The position numbers and the translations under genes are program-made. The notes under the pieces are model-generated. The model worked only from the letters and a program-made list of their open reading frames with translations, was not told the DNA's origin and searched no databases. Positions 1 through 9,197 of a stretch of DNA of 64,000 nucleotides are shown here, piece after piece. The DNA comes from a beta proteobacterium L13. Lineage in GTDB: Bacteria; Pseudomonadota; Gammaproteobacteria; Burkholderiales; Chromobacteriaceae. The stretch is from contig AMYZ01000001.1 of assembly GCA_000335715.1 (NCBI GenBank), forward strand, positions 186,001 to 250,000, given 5' to 3'. How positions within the stretch are numbered: the first letter of the stretch is position 1; each line of letters opens with the position of its first letter.

Positions 1-330
1 GTAGCCGGTACGCTGATGATCGAGCCGACCGAGTCCGAGTCCAAGGCCGAGCTGGACCGCTTCATCGCCGCCATGGTGTCCATCCGCCAGGAAATCGATG
101 CGGTACAGAATGGCGTATGGCCGAAGGACAACAACCCGCTGTGCAATGCGCCGCACAGCAAGGCCGACATTGCCGGCGAGTGGGCCCGTCCGTATAGCCG
201 CGAGCAGGCGTTCTTCCCGCTGCCGTACGTGCTGGACAACAAGTTCTGGCCTAGCGTGAACCGTATCGACGACGTGTACGGCGACCGCAACCTGGTGTGC
301 AGCTGCCCGTCCATCGACAACTACGAGTAA
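1..330 (+). CDS. gcvP: Glycine dehydrogenase (decarboxylating), P protein, C-terminal end
   Basis: This is the last 109 codons of the PLP-dependent P protein of the glycine cleavage system, which decarboxylates glycine and passes the aminomethyl group to the H-protein lipoyl arm. The reading frame is open from base 1, so the gene starts outside the window. The end carries the family's conserved tail: [19 protein letters not shown], then [10 protein letters not shown], and finally [13 protein letters not shown] close to the stop. Nothing looks broken in the visible part. An inverted repeat and a strong terminator follow, so it is probably the last gene of its transcript. Confidence 0.95.
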   Translation, partial: VAGTLMIEPTESESKAELDRFIAAMVSIRQEIDAVQNGVWPKDNNPLCNAPHSKADIAGEWARPYSREQAFFPLPYVLDNKFWPSVNRIDDVYGDRNLVCSCPSIDNYE

Positions 331-341
331 GCACTGCCCAT

Positions 342-366
342 GCGGCCAACCTGCCAGGTTGGCCGC
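342..366. repeat. Inverted pair of the GCGGCCAACC word behind gcvP
   Basis: Perfect 11-bp arms (GCGGCCAACCT, 342-352, and its complement, 356-366) enclose a 3-nt loop. No T-run follows, but a canonical terminator begins 14 bases on. It is one of several inverted pairs of the window-wide repeat. Confidence 0.9.
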
Positions 367-379
367 AGGCAAAGCAAAA

Positions 380-409
380 CCCCGCCGGTGCAAGCCGGCG
401 GGGTTTTTT
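380..409 (+). terminator. Rho-independent terminator of gcvP
   Basis: A 9-bp G+C stem (CCCCGCCGG, 380-388, with CCGGCGGGG, 395-403) with a 6-nt loop is followed by six T. A-rich bases on the left make some activity for the converging chemoreceptor gene possible. Confidence 0.92.
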
Positions 410-426
410 GATGGCGTCAGGGAAGG

Positions 427-2052
427 CTAGCCGCTAAAGCTGGCCAGCGTTTTGTTGAGGCTTTGTGCCAGCTGCTGCAGGCGGCGGGTTTCGGTTTCTA
501 CTTCCAGCGCGCTGTTCAGCGTACGGCGCGCCATATCGGACACCTGGTCGGCGTTACCGGCAATATCCTGGCTGGCGCTGGCTTGCTCTTGCAGTTCCTG
601 GTGGATCTGCCCCATGGTGTTGACGCTTTCCCGTGTGCGGTCTTCGATCAGCTCGATGGCGTTACCGGCTTTTTGTGCATCTTCCGAGCTTTGGGCTACC
701 TGGCGAATGCCGTCTTCCATGGCGTGCACCGCTTGCTGTGCCGAGGTCTGGATCCCCGACACCATGGTCTGGATTTCTTTGGTTGCGCTACTGGTACGCT
801 CGGCCAGGTTGCGCACTTCGTCGGCCACCACAGCAAAACCGCGCCCGCTTTCCCCCGCTCTGGCTGCTTCAATGGCCGCGTTTAACGCCAGCAGATTGGT
901 TTGCTCGGCAATGCCGGTAATGGCTTCCACTACGCGCCCGATCTGCATGGCGCTGCTTTCCAGCGAGTGAATTACACTGGACACGTGTTGCACCGATTCG
1001 GTAGCCGCCATGATGGCATTGGCAGACTGGGTGACCGTCTGGCTACTGCTGCGTGCCTGTTCGCCGGCCGCCTGGCTGCATTCCAGTGCGCTGCGCGTGC
1101 TCTGGCTGACGTTGGCCACGCTATGGCTCATCTGGCTGATGGCACTGCTGATATGTTCGGCCGAGCTGCTCTGTGCTTCGGCATCGCTACGCACGCGGGC
1201 GGTGAGGCCACCTATGCTGCTGCTGGTGCTTTCCAGCGAGCCGGCAACGTCTTGCAGCTGGGCGACCAGTTTTTGCTGGGACTGCAGCATGCGGTTGAAA
1301 GCTTGTATGGATACAGACAGCTCCAGCCCGGCGTGGTCGTCTACACGCAGGCTCAGGTTGCCGGTCTTGATGACCTGGTTGGCGGTGCTGGTCAGAGCCT
1401 GTAGCGGGCGCAGCAGCAGGCGGCTCAGGACGGCTGCGTAGGCGATCAGCAACACCGCAGCCACCAGTGCCAGCGTACCGCTCATGATGGATTGCTGGCT
1501 GATACCTGTGTCTACTGTCTGCTGCGCACTATTGGACGACAGTTCGATGGCATCGGTGACTTTTTCCATGCCACCTTCCAGTGCGTCAAAGTCCTGCTCG
1601 AAAGCGGGCAGGGTGGCCAGCGCCTTGTCCGGCTGGCTTTCCAGGCTGCCGATGATGATGCTGGCCGATTGCAGATAGCGTTCAACCTGCGGGACGACTT
1701 CGCCGTAAAGCGCCTTGAGTGGTTCATTGGTGCTGGCGCGCTGGGTGTTGTCGGCCATCAGCTCGCGAAAGTGTTTGGCGTGCTCGGCCAGGTCTGCCGC
1801 GATATCCTTGAGCTTGTCCTTTTCGCCCACTTTGTCGCGGTACAGTGCCGACAGCACGTCGGAGCGCACCGCGTCGTGCATCATGTCGGCTTCGGTTTGC
1901 TGCCGAATCATTTTCTGGGTGTTCAGCAAGTCGTCCACCTCGCCGGCAATATTGCGAGACCCCAGCAGGCCACTGGTACCCAGCGCCACACAGAACAGGA
2001 TCGCAATACTCACAATCAGCGTGAGGTGGGTACGCAAAGAAATACGCTTCAT
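427..2052 (-). CDS. Methyl-accepting chemotaxis protein
   Basis: This is a membrane chemoreceptor of 541 residues that would signal to CheA/CheW. The start at 2052 ([10 protein letters not shown]) is chosen because AAGGAAA lies eight bases upstream; a longer frame to 2088 has no such site. Transmembrane segments lie near residues 9-29 and 190-212, enclosing a helical periplasmic sensor of about 160 residues. A HAMP domain (about 213-265) and the cytoplasmic signalling domain follow, with the hairpin-tip sequence [19 protein letters not shown] and then [15 protein letters not shown]. The ligand cannot be read from the sequence. It stands alone, away from other chemotaxis genes. Confidence 0.93.
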   Translation of the reverse strand: MKRISLRTHLTLIVSIAILFCVALGTSGLLGSRNIAGEVDDLLNTQKMIRQQTEADMMHDAVRSDVLSALYRDKVGEKDKLKDIAADLAEHAKHFRELMADNTQRASTNEPLKALYGEVVPQVERYLQSASIIIGSLESQPDKALATLPAFEQDFDALEGGMEKVTDAIELSSNSAQQTVDTGISQQSIMSGTLALVAAVLLIAYAAVLSRLLLRPLQALTSTANQVIKTGNLSLRVDDHAGLELSVSIQAFNRMLQSQQKLVAQLQDVAGSLESTSSSIGGLTARVRSDAEAQSSSAEHISSAISQMSHSVANVSQSTRSALECSQAAGEQARSSSQTVTQSANAIMAATESVQHVSSVIHSLESSAMQIGRVVEAITGIAEQTNLLALNAAIEAARAGESGRGFAVVADEVRNLAERTSSATKEIQTMVSGIQTSAQQAVHAMEDGIRQVAQSSEDAQKAGNAIELIEDRTRESVNTMGQIHQELQEQASASQDIAGNADQVSDMARRTLNSALEVETETRRLQQLAQSLNKTLASFSG

Positions 2053-2234
2053 CGCATTTTCCTTGAAAATGGGGCAGCAAAATGCCAAGTTTTTTATTTA
2101 TAGTGCTTTCAGCTAGGCTTGCCAATGATTGGACATATTTTTTTGGCATGTTTGGAGTGCGGCAGGGTACTGGCGAAAAAACGGCTGGCATGTAGAATGG
2201 CGTAGTCTTCTTTATATGGTGTTCACCCTGTCCA

Positions 2235-3536
2235 ATGGACGTGCTTATATTAGTTGTACTTTTCCTCCTCAATGGCATCTTTGCCATGACCGAAATCGCC
2301 ATCGTCTCCTCGCGCAAGGTTCGCCTGCAGCAGTGGGCAGATGAAGGCAACCGCGGCGCCGCTGCGGCGCTCAAGCTGGCAGAAGAGCCTACCCGCTTCC
2401 TGTCTACCATCCAGATCGGCATTACCCTCATCGGCATTTTGTCCGGTGCGTTTGGTGAGGCTGCCATTGCCGACCGCCTGCAAGCGTATCTGGAAACCTA
2501 CCCTGTACTGGCCGAGTTTGCCCGCCCCATTGCGCTCACTGTCACGGTAATGCTGATTACCTATTTCTCGCTGATCATCGGCGAGCTGGTGCCCAAGCGC
2601 GTGGGTATGCAGAACCCCGAGGTGCTGGCCTCTATCCTGGCGCGCCCCATGTTGCTGCTGGCGCGTGTAACCTCGCCGGTAGTGCGCCTGCTGAGCCTGT
2701 CTACCGAGGCGGTGCTGCGTGTGCTGGGCGTGAAAAAGAACAAAGACCCGTCCATTACCGAAGAAGAAATCAAGGTACTGATGGAGCAGGGCGCCGACGA
2801 AGGCATCTTTGACCGCGCCGAACAGGAGCTGGTGGAAAACATCTTCAGCCTGGACGAAAAAAAGGTGGTCTCCATCATGACGCCGCGCAAGGACATCATT
2901 GCGCTGGACGTGGAAGACCCGCTGGAAGAAAACCTCAAGATCATTCGCGGCAGCGTGTTTACCCGCTACCCGGTGGTAAAAGGCGGTTTCGAAAACGTAC
3001 TGGGCATGGTGCAGGCCAAAGACTTGCTACACCGCCTGCTGGACGACAAATCGGTAAAACTGGCCGAGTCGGTGCGCCCGCCGCTGTACGTGCCGGAAGC
3101 CATTAGCCCGATGCAGCTGTTGGAGCAGTTCAAGCGCACGCGTAACCATACTGCGCTGGTGGTGGACGAATACGGCGAAATCGAAGGCCTGGTCACCATC
3201 AACGACGTGATGGAAGCCATCGTGGGCGACCTGCCCACCGAAGCCGGCGACGGCGACGAGGAAATCGTGCAGCGCGAAGACGGCAGCTGGCTGGTGGACG
3301 GCATGATGTCGCTGGAAGACTTCAAGGAACACTTCGAGCTGGACAGCATCGAGGGCGAAGAGTCGGGCAACTTCCAGACCCTGGGCGGCTTTGTCATGTT
3401 CATGCTGGGCCGCGTACCCAGCGCCGCCGACAAGGTGGTGTGGAACGGCTTCAGCTTCGAGGTGATGGACATGGATCGTACCCGGGTAGACAAGGTGCTG
3501 GTGATAGCGCCACCTACGCCCCCGGCAGCCGATTAG
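2235..3536 (+). CDS. CNNM/CorC (hemolysin-C) family membrane protein with CBS pair
   Basis: The 433-residue protein has the family layout. An N-terminal CNNM transmembrane domain spans roughly residues 1-190, with the conserved stretches NGIFAMTEIA and IIGELVPKRV. Two CBS domains lie at about 205-335, with VSIMTPRKDI and DEYGEIEGLVTINDVMEAIVGD. A C-terminal CorC_HlyC domain closes it. Relatives are implicated in Mg2+/Co2+ efflux or homeostasis; the name hemolysin is historical. Substrate and direction cannot be inferred. It is monocistronic, with its own terminator 50 bases downstream. Confidence 0.9.
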   Translation: MDVLILVVLFLLNGIFAMTEIAIVSSRKVRLQQWADEGNRGAAAALKLAEEPTRFLSTIQIGITLIGILSGAFGEAAIADRLQAYLETYPVLAEFARPIALTVTVMLITYFSLIIGELVPKRVGMQNPEVLASILARPMLLLARVTSPVVRLLSLSTEAVLRVLGVKKNKDPSITEEEIKVLMEQGADEGIFDRAEQELVENIFSLDEKKVVSIMTPRKDIIALDVEDPLEENLKIIRGSVFTRYPVVKGGFENVLGMVQAKDLLHRLLDDKSVKLAESVRPPLYVPEAISPMQLLEQFKRTRNHTALVVDEYGEIEGLVTINDVMEAIVGDLPTEAGDGDEEIVQREDGSWLVDGMMSLEDFKEHFELDSIEGEESGNFQTLGGFVMFMLGRVPSAADKVVWNGFSFEVMDMDRTRVDKVLVIAPPTPPAAD

Positions 3537-3586
3537 CCCCTGGCTGGTGCGCTACCCTGCTGTAAAGTTGTGGTGGCCCGATAGAC

Positions 3587-3617
3587 AAAACCCCCTGCTA
3601 GCTTGGCAGGGGGTTTT
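3587..3617. terminator. Bidirectional terminator between the CNNM and GGDEF-EAL genes
   Basis: The stem CCCCCTGC (3591-3598) pairs with GCAGGGGG (3606-3613) around a 7-nt loop, flanked by AAAA on the left and TTTT on the right. It therefore works for both converging genes. Confidence 0.92.
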
Positions 3618-3647
3618 GTTTGTCAGGCTTGCGCTACCTACGGGCAG

Positions 3648-3657
3648 GGTTGGCCGC
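3648..3657 (-). repeat. Single copy of the GCGGCCAACC repeat (family described here)
   Basis: I find 21 exact copies of GCGGCCAACC or its complement, starting at 342, 357, 3648, 5250, 7777, 7794, 8397, 8704, 9498, 10729, 11974, 12717, 12737, 14697, 18800, 21673, 24092, 34980, 45940, 54880 and 59240. Most extend to TGCGGCCAACC followed by CTG or TTG. A base-composition estimate predicts fewer than one copy. Copies lie in both coding and intergenic DNA and on both strands. Confidence 0.85.
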
Positions 3658-3660
3658 AGC

Positions 3661-6276
3661 TTAGCCGGCGGGTGTCGTGTTGGCCGGGCCTAGCTGCTGG
3701 AAGGTCAGGAAGTCTTGCTGGCTCATGGGCCTAGCCAGGTAGTAGCCCTGTACGTAGTGGCAGCCATGCGCTTGCAGGAAGGCCAGCTGCTCGGCGGTTT
3801 CCACGCCTTCGGCTACCGTCTGGATGCCGATGGTGCGCGCCAGCGACAGAATCGCCTTTACCACCGCCTGGTTGCGCGGGCTGTTGAACAGGCTCCAGAT
3901 AAAGCGCTGGTCGATTTTTACCTTGTCTACCGGCAGCTCTACCAGATAGTTCAGCGAGGAGTAGCCGGCGCCAAAGTCATCGATGGCAATGCGGAACCCT
4001 GCCTGGCGCAGCCGGGTCAGCGTCACCGAAATGGCTTCCAGGTTCTGGATCAGCGACGACTCGGTCAGCTCCAGCTCGATGGCAGAAGCCGGGATGCCAT
4101 GCTTTGATACCGCCTGGCTCAGGCGCTCGGGTAGGTCGCTCATGGCCAGCTGGCGTGCTGACAGGTTGATGCTGATGCTTTGCGGCTGGCCTTGCTCTAC
4201 GCTGGTGGCCACAAAGCGGCAGGCAGCTTCCAGCACGAAATCGCCTATGCCTTCTATCAGGCCATGCTGCTCGGCAAAGGGGATAAACACGCCCGGCGAG
4301 GCCTGGCTGCCGCCATCCGGCCAGCGCAGCAGTGCTTCGCCGTAGCTGCCCAGCCCGTCGCCCAGCGGGATGATGGGCTGGTAATGCAGCACAAACTGCT
4401 GCTCTTCTATGGCGTGGCGCAGCTGGGAGAAAAGCTCCATCTCGCCGCGCAGCCGGGCTTCGATCGCGGGCTCGAAGAAGCAATAGCGGTTACGCCCCAG
4501 TGCTTTGGCCTGGTACATGGCAGCGTCTGCATTTTTCATCAGGTTTTCACTGTTCTCGCCGTCGCCGGGGAACATGGCAATGCCGATGCTGGCGCCTACC
4601 TCGGCATCGCGCGCTTCCAGCCTGAAAGGCAGGTTCAGTACGGTGACGATGGCTTCGGCGGTGCGGGCGACGTGGGAGGGCGTACAGTCGCGCACGATGA
4701 TGCAGAATTCGTCACCCGATAGCCGCGCTACCGTGTCTTCTAGCCGTACCGTGCCGCGCAGGCGTTCTGCTACGTCCATCAGCAGCTCGTCGCCCGCTTT
4801 ATGCCCCAGTGTGTCGTTGACGTACTTGAAGCGGTCCAGGTCCAGCAGCATGGTGGCAAAGCTGCGCCTTTCTTCGCGGGCGATGTCGATTTCGTGCGTC
4901 AGGCGGTCTTTCAGCAGTACACGGTTGGGCAGGGCAGTGAGCGGGTCGTAGTAGGCCAGGCGGCGCAGCTGGTTTTCGGCCAGCTTGAGCTGGGTGATGT
5001 CGGACAGGATGCCCACATAGTGCGTTATCGAGCCATCGGGCTCGGTGGCGGCATTGATGGTAAGCAGGGCATGTACCAGGCTGCCGTCGGCATGGCGGTT
5101 AACGATTTCACCCCGCCAGCGCCCGGCACTGGACAGCTGTGCCCATAGCTGCTGGTAGAACTGGCGGTCGTGGTGGCCGGAGCGGGCAATGGGCGGGCGT
5201 TTGCCGCAGAGCTCATCCAGGGGCATGCCTGTCATCATCTGATAGGCAGGGTTGGCCGCAACGATATGGGTATCCGGCGTGGTAATGATCACGGCGTCTT
5301 CGGTGTGCTCGAACACCATTTCGTACAGCCGGCGACGCTTTTCTGCCTGCTGGCGCTGACGGATTTCGTCTTCCAGCTGGCGGTTGGCTTGCTGCAGGTG
5401 GGCGGTGCGCTCGTTTACCATGTGTTCCAGCTTTTGCTGCTGGGCCTCGCTGCTGGCCAGCAGGGCTTGCTGGCTGATCAACAGCTCGCGAAAGCGGTGC
5501 AGGGCGTTGAATATCGGCTGGAACAGCGCATCGGCTTTCGGCGGTACCACGCTGGTGTCGCCATGGCCCAGCGCCACCAGCAAGGCTTCGGTTTGTTGCA
5601 GCTGGCGGCCAATGCGGTGCATGCGCCAGCCTATCAGCGCCAGCGCTGCGAGTAACAGACCCAGCAGCAGGTTTTGTAGCTGCTGGCCGGTGTGCAGGGT
5701 TTCCTGCAAGTCGGCCTCGAAGTGGCGGATGGACATTTCACGCTGCTGGCGTGCCAGTTTGCGCAGCTTTTCCATGTCCTGGGTGACCTGGCGGCTGATG
5801 ACCAGTGCCTGGTCTTCTGCGGCCTCGGTTTCGCTGGGCAGCAGTTGCAGCAGGTGGCTAGCCTGGGTGTGGTAGCGCATCAGGTCTGCCTGAATCTCGC
5901 GCACCAGGTCGGCCAGGTCCGGGCTTTGCCGTGTTTGCTCGCCCAGCGCCAGGGTGTCATGGGCTAGCTGCTCCAGGGCTTTTTGCAGGCCAAGTTTGCG
6001 GCGCACGATATCGGTGGGGCTGAGCTGCCCGGCTTCTTGTTCCTCTACCAGCAGGATCAGCCTGTTGTGCAGGTCGCCCAGGCGCGACACGGTATCGCCC
6101 AGCTGCTGCTGTTCGCGTGCGTGCCGTCGGCTTTCATCGGCCAGCAGCCAGGTGCGCCCGTCGTTGTAGTAATGCAGGAACGCCATGGCACTGAGCAGCA
6201 GGACAACCAGTAACGATTGCAGCCAGAACATTTGGCGGCTGACGGTGCGTGCCAGCGGGAAGAGTTGTTGCAGCAT
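3661..6276 (-). CDS. Membrane PAS-GGDEF-EAL cyclic-di-GMP signalling protein
   Basis: The 871-residue protein carries both c-di-GMP synthesis and breakdown domains. The start at 6276 is taken because the hydrophobic anchor follows at once; the longer frame to 6447 adds 57 unlike residues. Order: transmembrane segment near 14-35, periplasmic four-helix-like sensor, second membrane segment (LLLGLLLAALALIGW), a coiled coil, PAS (FEHTEDAVIITTPDTHIVAAN), GGDEF and EAL. The GGDEF signature reads SGDEF with intact DRFKYVNDTLGHKAGDELL, so cyclase activity is plausible. The EAL domain keeps EALLRW and DDFGAGYSSL, so phosphodiesterase activity is also plausible. The net direction is unknown. The ribosome site is weak. 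Confidence 0.92.
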   Translation of the reverse strand: MLQQLFPLARTVSRQMFWLQSLLVVLLLSAMAFLHYYNDGRTWLLADESRRHAREQQQLGDTVSRLGDLHNRLILLVEEQEAGQLSPTDIVRRKLGLQKALEQLAHDTLALGEQTRQSPDLADLVREIQADLMRYHTQASHLLQLLPSETEAAEDQALVISRQVTQDMEKLRKLARQQREMSIRHFEADLQETLHTGQQLQNLLLGLLLAALALIGWRMHRIGRQLQQTEALLVALGHGDTSVVPPKADALFQPIFNALHRFRELLISQQALLASSEAQQQKLEHMVNERTAHLQQANRQLEDEIRQRQQAEKRRRLYEMVFEHTEDAVIITTPDTHIVAANPAYQMMTGMPLDELCGKRPPIARSGHHDRQFYQQLWAQLSSAGRWRGEIVNRHADGSLVHALLTINAATEPDGSITHYVGILSDITQLKLAENQLRRLAYYDPLTALPNRVLLKDRLTHEIDIAREERRSFATMLLDLDRFKYVNDTLGHKAGDELLMDVAERLRGTVRLEDTVARLSGDEFCIIVRDCTPSHVARTAEAIVTVLNLPFRLEARDAEVGASIGIAMFPGDGENSENLMKNADAAMYQAKALGRNRYCFFEPAIEARLRGEMELFSQLRHAIEEQQFVLHYQPIIPLGDGLGSYGEALLRWPDGGSQASPGVFIPFAEQHGLIEGIGDFVLEAACRFVATSVEQGQPQSISINLSARQLAMSDLPERLSQAVSKHGIPASAIELELTESSLIQNLEAISVTLTRLRQAGFRIAIDDFGAGYSSLNYLVELPVDKVKIDQRFIWSLFNSPRNQAVVKAILSLARTIGIQTVAEGVETAEQLAFLQAHGCHYVQGYYLARPMSQQDFLTFQQLGPANTTPAG

Positions 6277-6466
6277 GGGAGGCCCGTGATCTTGTTTTAT
6301 TGAAGCATAGCTGCTGGTGGGCAGCTTGCTTGGATGCAGCGTAGCGGGGCGGGTTGCAAAGCTTTGCAAAAAAACAGACTTTATCTTGTGGCAGCATGAC
6401 GCTAAGGTATGGCCTGCGGCCTGCCATGATGCGGCCGGCGATAACAAGCCCTAGGGATCTACAAAG

Positions 6467-7750
6467 ATGAAACTGGAAACACTTGCCGTACATGGGGGCT
6501 ACAGCCCCGACCCGACCACCAAAGCCGTAGCGGTACCGCTGTACCAGACTACCAGCTATGCCTTCGACAGCACCCAGCACGGTGCCGACCTGTTCGATTT
6601 GAAAGTACAGGGCAATATCTACACCCGCATCATGAACCCCACCACCGACGTGCTGGAAAAGCGCGTGGCGGCGCTGGAAGGCGGCATTGGCGCGCTGGCA
6701 GTGGCGTCGGGCATGGCGGCCATCAGCTACGCCATCCAGACCATCGCCGAGGCCGGCGACAACATCATCGCCACCAGCACGCTGTACGGCGGCACCTATA
6801 ACCTGTTTGCCCACACCTTCCCGCAGCTGGGCATTACCGTGCGCTTTATCGACCCGGCGCGCCCGCAAGACATTGCGGCCAACGTGGACGCCAAGACCAA
6901 GGCGGTATTCTGCGAATCCATCGGCAACCCGCTGGGCAATGTGGTGGATTTCGGCGCGTTTGCTACCGAAGCGCACAAGCACGGCCTGCCGCTGATCGTG
7001 GACAACACCGTACCGTCGCCTTACCTGTGCCGCCCGTTCGAGCACGGTGCCGACATCGTGGTACACAGCCTCACCAAATACCTGGGCGGCCACGGCACCA
7101 GTATCGGCGGCATCATCGTGGATAGCGGCAAGTTCCCGTGGGGCGAGCACAAGGAACGCTTTGTGCGCCTGAATACACCGGACGTCAGCTATCACGGCGT
7201 GAACTACGTGGAGGCGCTGGGCGCCGCCGCCTACATCGCCCGTGCCCGCGTGGTGCCGCTGCGCAATATGGGCGCGGCGATCTCGCCGTTTAACGCGCAC
7301 CAGATCCTGCTGGGTATCGAAACGCTGGCGCTGCGTCTGGATCGCATCTGCGACAACACGCTGAAAGTGGCGCAGTACCTGCAGCAGCACCCGGCGGTGG
7401 AATGGGTAGAGTATGCCGCGCTGGAAGGCCACCCCAGCCGCCCGCTGGTGGACAAATACATGGGCGGCCGCGCGTCGGGCATCCTGTCGTTCGGCATCAA
7501 GGGCGGGGTAGAGGCCGGTGGCCGCTTTATCGACGCGCTGCAGCTGGTAACGCGTCTGGTGAATATCGGCGACGCCAAGAGCCTGGCCTGCCACCCGGCG
7601 TCCACCACCCACCGTCAGCTGTCGCCGGAGGAGCAACTGCGTGCCGGCGTGAAGCCGGAGCTGATCCGCCTGTCCATCGGCATCGAGCACGTGGACGACA
7701 TCCTGGCCGACGTGGTGCAGGCGCTGGACGCCGCTGTGCGCCAGGCGTAA
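6467..7750 (+). CDS. metY: O-acetylhomoserine aminocarboxypropyltransferase (sulfhydrylase)
   Basis: This PLP enzyme makes homocysteine from O-acetylhomoserine and sulfide in methionine synthesis. The 427-residue protein shows the Cys/Met-metabolism PLP fold: N-terminal ETLAVHGGYSPDP, the YTRIMNPTTDVLE substrate region, SGMAAISYA, and the Schiff-base lysine in HSLTKYLGGHGTSIGG. The C-terminal RLSIGIEHVDDILADVVQAL is typical. Length matches the family. The gene stands alone and diverges from the GGDEF-EAL gene over a 190-bp gap. I looked there for a SAM riboswitch and saw no convincing one. Confidence 0.95.
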   Translation: MKLETLAVHGGYSPDPTTKAVAVPLYQTTSYAFDSTQHGADLFDLKVQGNIYTRIMNPTTDVLEKRVAALEGGIGALAVASGMAAISYAIQTIAEAGDNIIATSTLYGGTYNLFAHTFPQLGITVRFIDPARPQDIAANVDAKTKAVFCESIGNPLGNVVDFGAFATEAHKHGLPLIVDNTVPSPYLCRPFEHGADIVVHSLTKYLGGHGTSIGGIIVDSGKFPWGEHKERFVRLNTPDVSYHGVNYVEALGAAAYIARARVVPLRNMGAAISPFNAHQILLGIETLALRLDRICDNTLKVAQYLQQHPAVEWVEYAALEGHPSRPLVDKYMGGRASGILSFGIKGGVEAGGRFIDALQLVTRLVNIGDAKSLACHPASTTHRQLSPEEQLRAGVKPELIRLSIGIEHVDDILADVVQALDAAVRQA

Positions 7751-7774
7751 CTCGCTGCCCTTGCTGTCGTACCG

Positions 7775-7805
7775 TTGCGGCCAACCCCACCAAGGTTGGC
7801 CGCAA
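7775..7805. terminator. Inverted repeat pair acting as probable metY terminator
   Basis: Twelve-bp perfect arms (TTGCGGCCAACC, 7775-7786, and GGTTGGCCGCAA, 7794-7805) enclose a 7-nt loop, followed by TGTTTTTG. It is built from two inverted copies of the window-wide repeat. Confidence 0.75.
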
Positions 7806-7856
7806 TGTTTTTGCCTTGCGCTACACTGGCGCGCTTTACTGCTTTTTTGCCCTGAC

Positions 7857-8684
7857 ATGTCTTATACCGTACCTGATTGGCCTGTGCTGGCGGCCTTTAC
7901 GCTGCTGGCCATCGCCCTGCTGGCCGCCCTGGCCGGGCAGCGCCGGCTGGCGCTGGGCGTAGCCGTGCCGGCTTCGGCCGTGGCGCTGTGGGCGGGCGTG
8001 CTGGCGCCGTTAGCTGGCTTGGCCTACCTGCTGCTGGGCTTGGCCGCCTGGCTGTGCCAACGTTGGCCGCGGGCGCGCTGGCCCTGGCTGCTGGCGGTGT
8101 TGCTGATACTGGCCTTGGCGATGCACGCCTTGCCCGGCTTTTACCCGCCGCGCTGGTGGCAGGGGGCGCTGGCTGACAACAGCAAGCCTTACACGCTGTA
8201 CTGGCACTGGGATAAGGGCCTGGCCGGTTTGTGGCTGCTGCTGTGCCTGCCACGTATCGCTGTGCCCGCGGTGGCCAAGCGTGGCCACTGGCTGCTGGTG
8301 TGCGCTGCCTGCCTGTTTGCCGCGCTGGGCTTGGCACTGGCTAGCGGCCTGCTGGCCTGGCAGCCCAAATGGCCAGCCTGGTGGCTGCCTTGGCTGGCGG
8401 CCAACCTGCTGCTGGTGTCCTTGCCGGAGGAGGCGCTGTTTCGCCAAGGGGTTTTTGCGGCTGCAGCGCGCTGGCCGCTGTGGCAGCGCTGCCTGTTATC
8501 CGCTGCGCTGTTTGGCCTGGTGCATATGCCCGGTGGCGTGCTGTGGGCGCTGGTGGCCACGCTGGCTGGTGCCGCGTACGCGCTGCTTTATGCCGCTACC
8601 GGCCGGCTGGCTTACGCTGTCTTGCTGCATACGGGGTTTAATGTGCTGCATCTGGCCTGGCTGAGCTACCCGCAGCTGCGCTAG
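7857..8684 (+). CDS. CPBP family intramembrane glutamic endopeptidase (CAAX protease-like)
   Basis: The polytopic membrane protein has 275 residues from the ATG at 7857 (MSYTVPDWPVLAAF). A longer frame from 7761 would run through the metY terminator and is rejected. All three Abi/CPBP motifs are present near the C-terminus: EEALFR (EExxxR), LFGLVHMP (FxxxH) and HTGFNVLHL (HxxxN), as in Rce1-type proteases. About eight hydrophobic segments rich in Ala, Leu and Trp surround them. The substrate is unknown; relatives act in bacteriocin immunity, prenyl-protein processing or exosortase-like roles. It contains one copy of the GCGGCCAACC word. Confidence 0.85.
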   Translation: MSYTVPDWPVLAAFTLLAIALLAALAGQRRLALGVAVPASAVALWAGVLAPLAGLAYLLLGLAAWLCQRWPRARWPWLLAVLLILALAMHALPGFYPPRWWQGALADNSKPYTLYWHWDKGLAGLWLLLCLPRIAVPAVAKRGHWLLVCAACLFAALGLALASGLLAWQPKWPAWWLPWLAANLLLVSLPEEALFRQGVFAAAARWPLWQRCLLSAALFGLVHMPGGVLWALVATLAGAAYALLYAATGRLAYAVLLHTGFNVLHLAWLSYPQLR

Positions 8685-8703
8685 CCGGTAGCCACAAAGA
8701 AGA

Positions 8704-8732
8704 GCGGCCAACCCTGTTGCCAGGGCTGGCCG
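8704..8732. repeat. Imperfect inverted pair of the GCGGCCAACC word
   Basis: CGGCCAACCCTG (8705-8716) faces CAGGGCTGGCCG (8721-8732) around TTGC, with one mismatch. It sits 20 bases behind the CPBP gene. There is no clear T-run, so it is at most a weak terminator. Confidence 0.75.
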
Positions 8733-8773
8733 TTATAGTTGGCACCTTGCGGTATCAGACTATGGTAGGCGGT

Positions 8774-8998
8774 TTAACCGCTCTGTTTGTGGTCGCTTAT
8801 TGATAGGCGCTCTTCTACCAGTAGCTGGGCGGCCATGCGGTCTACGCGTGCCAGATCCACGATGTCGCCCAGGGTTGCCAGGCTGGTTTCCAGCCTGGCT
8901 ATAGCCTGTTTATGTTCTTCAATTGCTTTGAGCATGGCAGTGGCTTGTTGATAAGCCGCTTGCTCGCGCAGGCCTGCATACCAGTTCAGATTACCCAT
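8774..8998 (-). CDS. Small hypothetical protein, helical
   Basis: A 74-residue protein I do not recognise. The start at 8998 (MGNLNWYAGL) is supported by GAGGAAG seven bases upstream; the frame open to 9034 lacks a better site. The sequence is almost entirely helix-forming, with a heptad-like stretch around residues 20-55 (AMLKAIEEHKQAIARLETSLATL), suggesting a short coiled coil. No signal peptide, cysteines or membrane segment are seen. It lies alone between the CPBP gene and murI on the same strand as murI, separated from murI by about 200 bp that include the murI terminator, so it probably has its own promoter. Confidence 0.6.
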   Translation of the reverse strand: MGNLNWYAGLREQAAYQQATAMLKAIEEHKQAIARLETSLATLGDIVDLARVDRMAAQLLVEERLSISDHKQSG

Positions 8999-9148
8999 GA
9001 TGTCTTCCTCTTGCCTTGCCCAGGGGCCTTGCATTCACTAGCGTTGCTGTGTGCTGCCCCATGTTTGTTTATCGACGGGGCGGGATAAAACCTTAGTTTT
9101 TTCTGTCAATTCAGTTGCATGACATCTGTTGTAAGCAGCACTGAAAAG

Positions 9149-9179
9149 CAACAGGCCCGGGGTGTGCCCAGGCCTGTTG
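9149..9179 (-). terminator. Probable terminator of murI
   Basis: CAACAGGCC (9149-9157) pairs with GGCCTGTTG (9171-9179), with further G/C pairing inside. Read leftwards, the stem is followed by CTTTTC, a short U-tract. Confidence 0.7.
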
Positions 9180-9197
9180 TGGTGAGGGGGGGCGGTG

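Noticed and set aside
6277-6466. SAM riboswitch upstream of metY
   Set aside because: I could not trace the paired helices or the conserved core of a known SAM riboswitch class, and there is no terminator-antiterminator pair.
6134-7858. A 574-codon minus-strand frame opposite metY and the GGDEF-EAL start
   Set aside because: It crosses the metY terminator and the divergent promoter region and overlaps two well supported genes. The composition is that of an antisense shadow.
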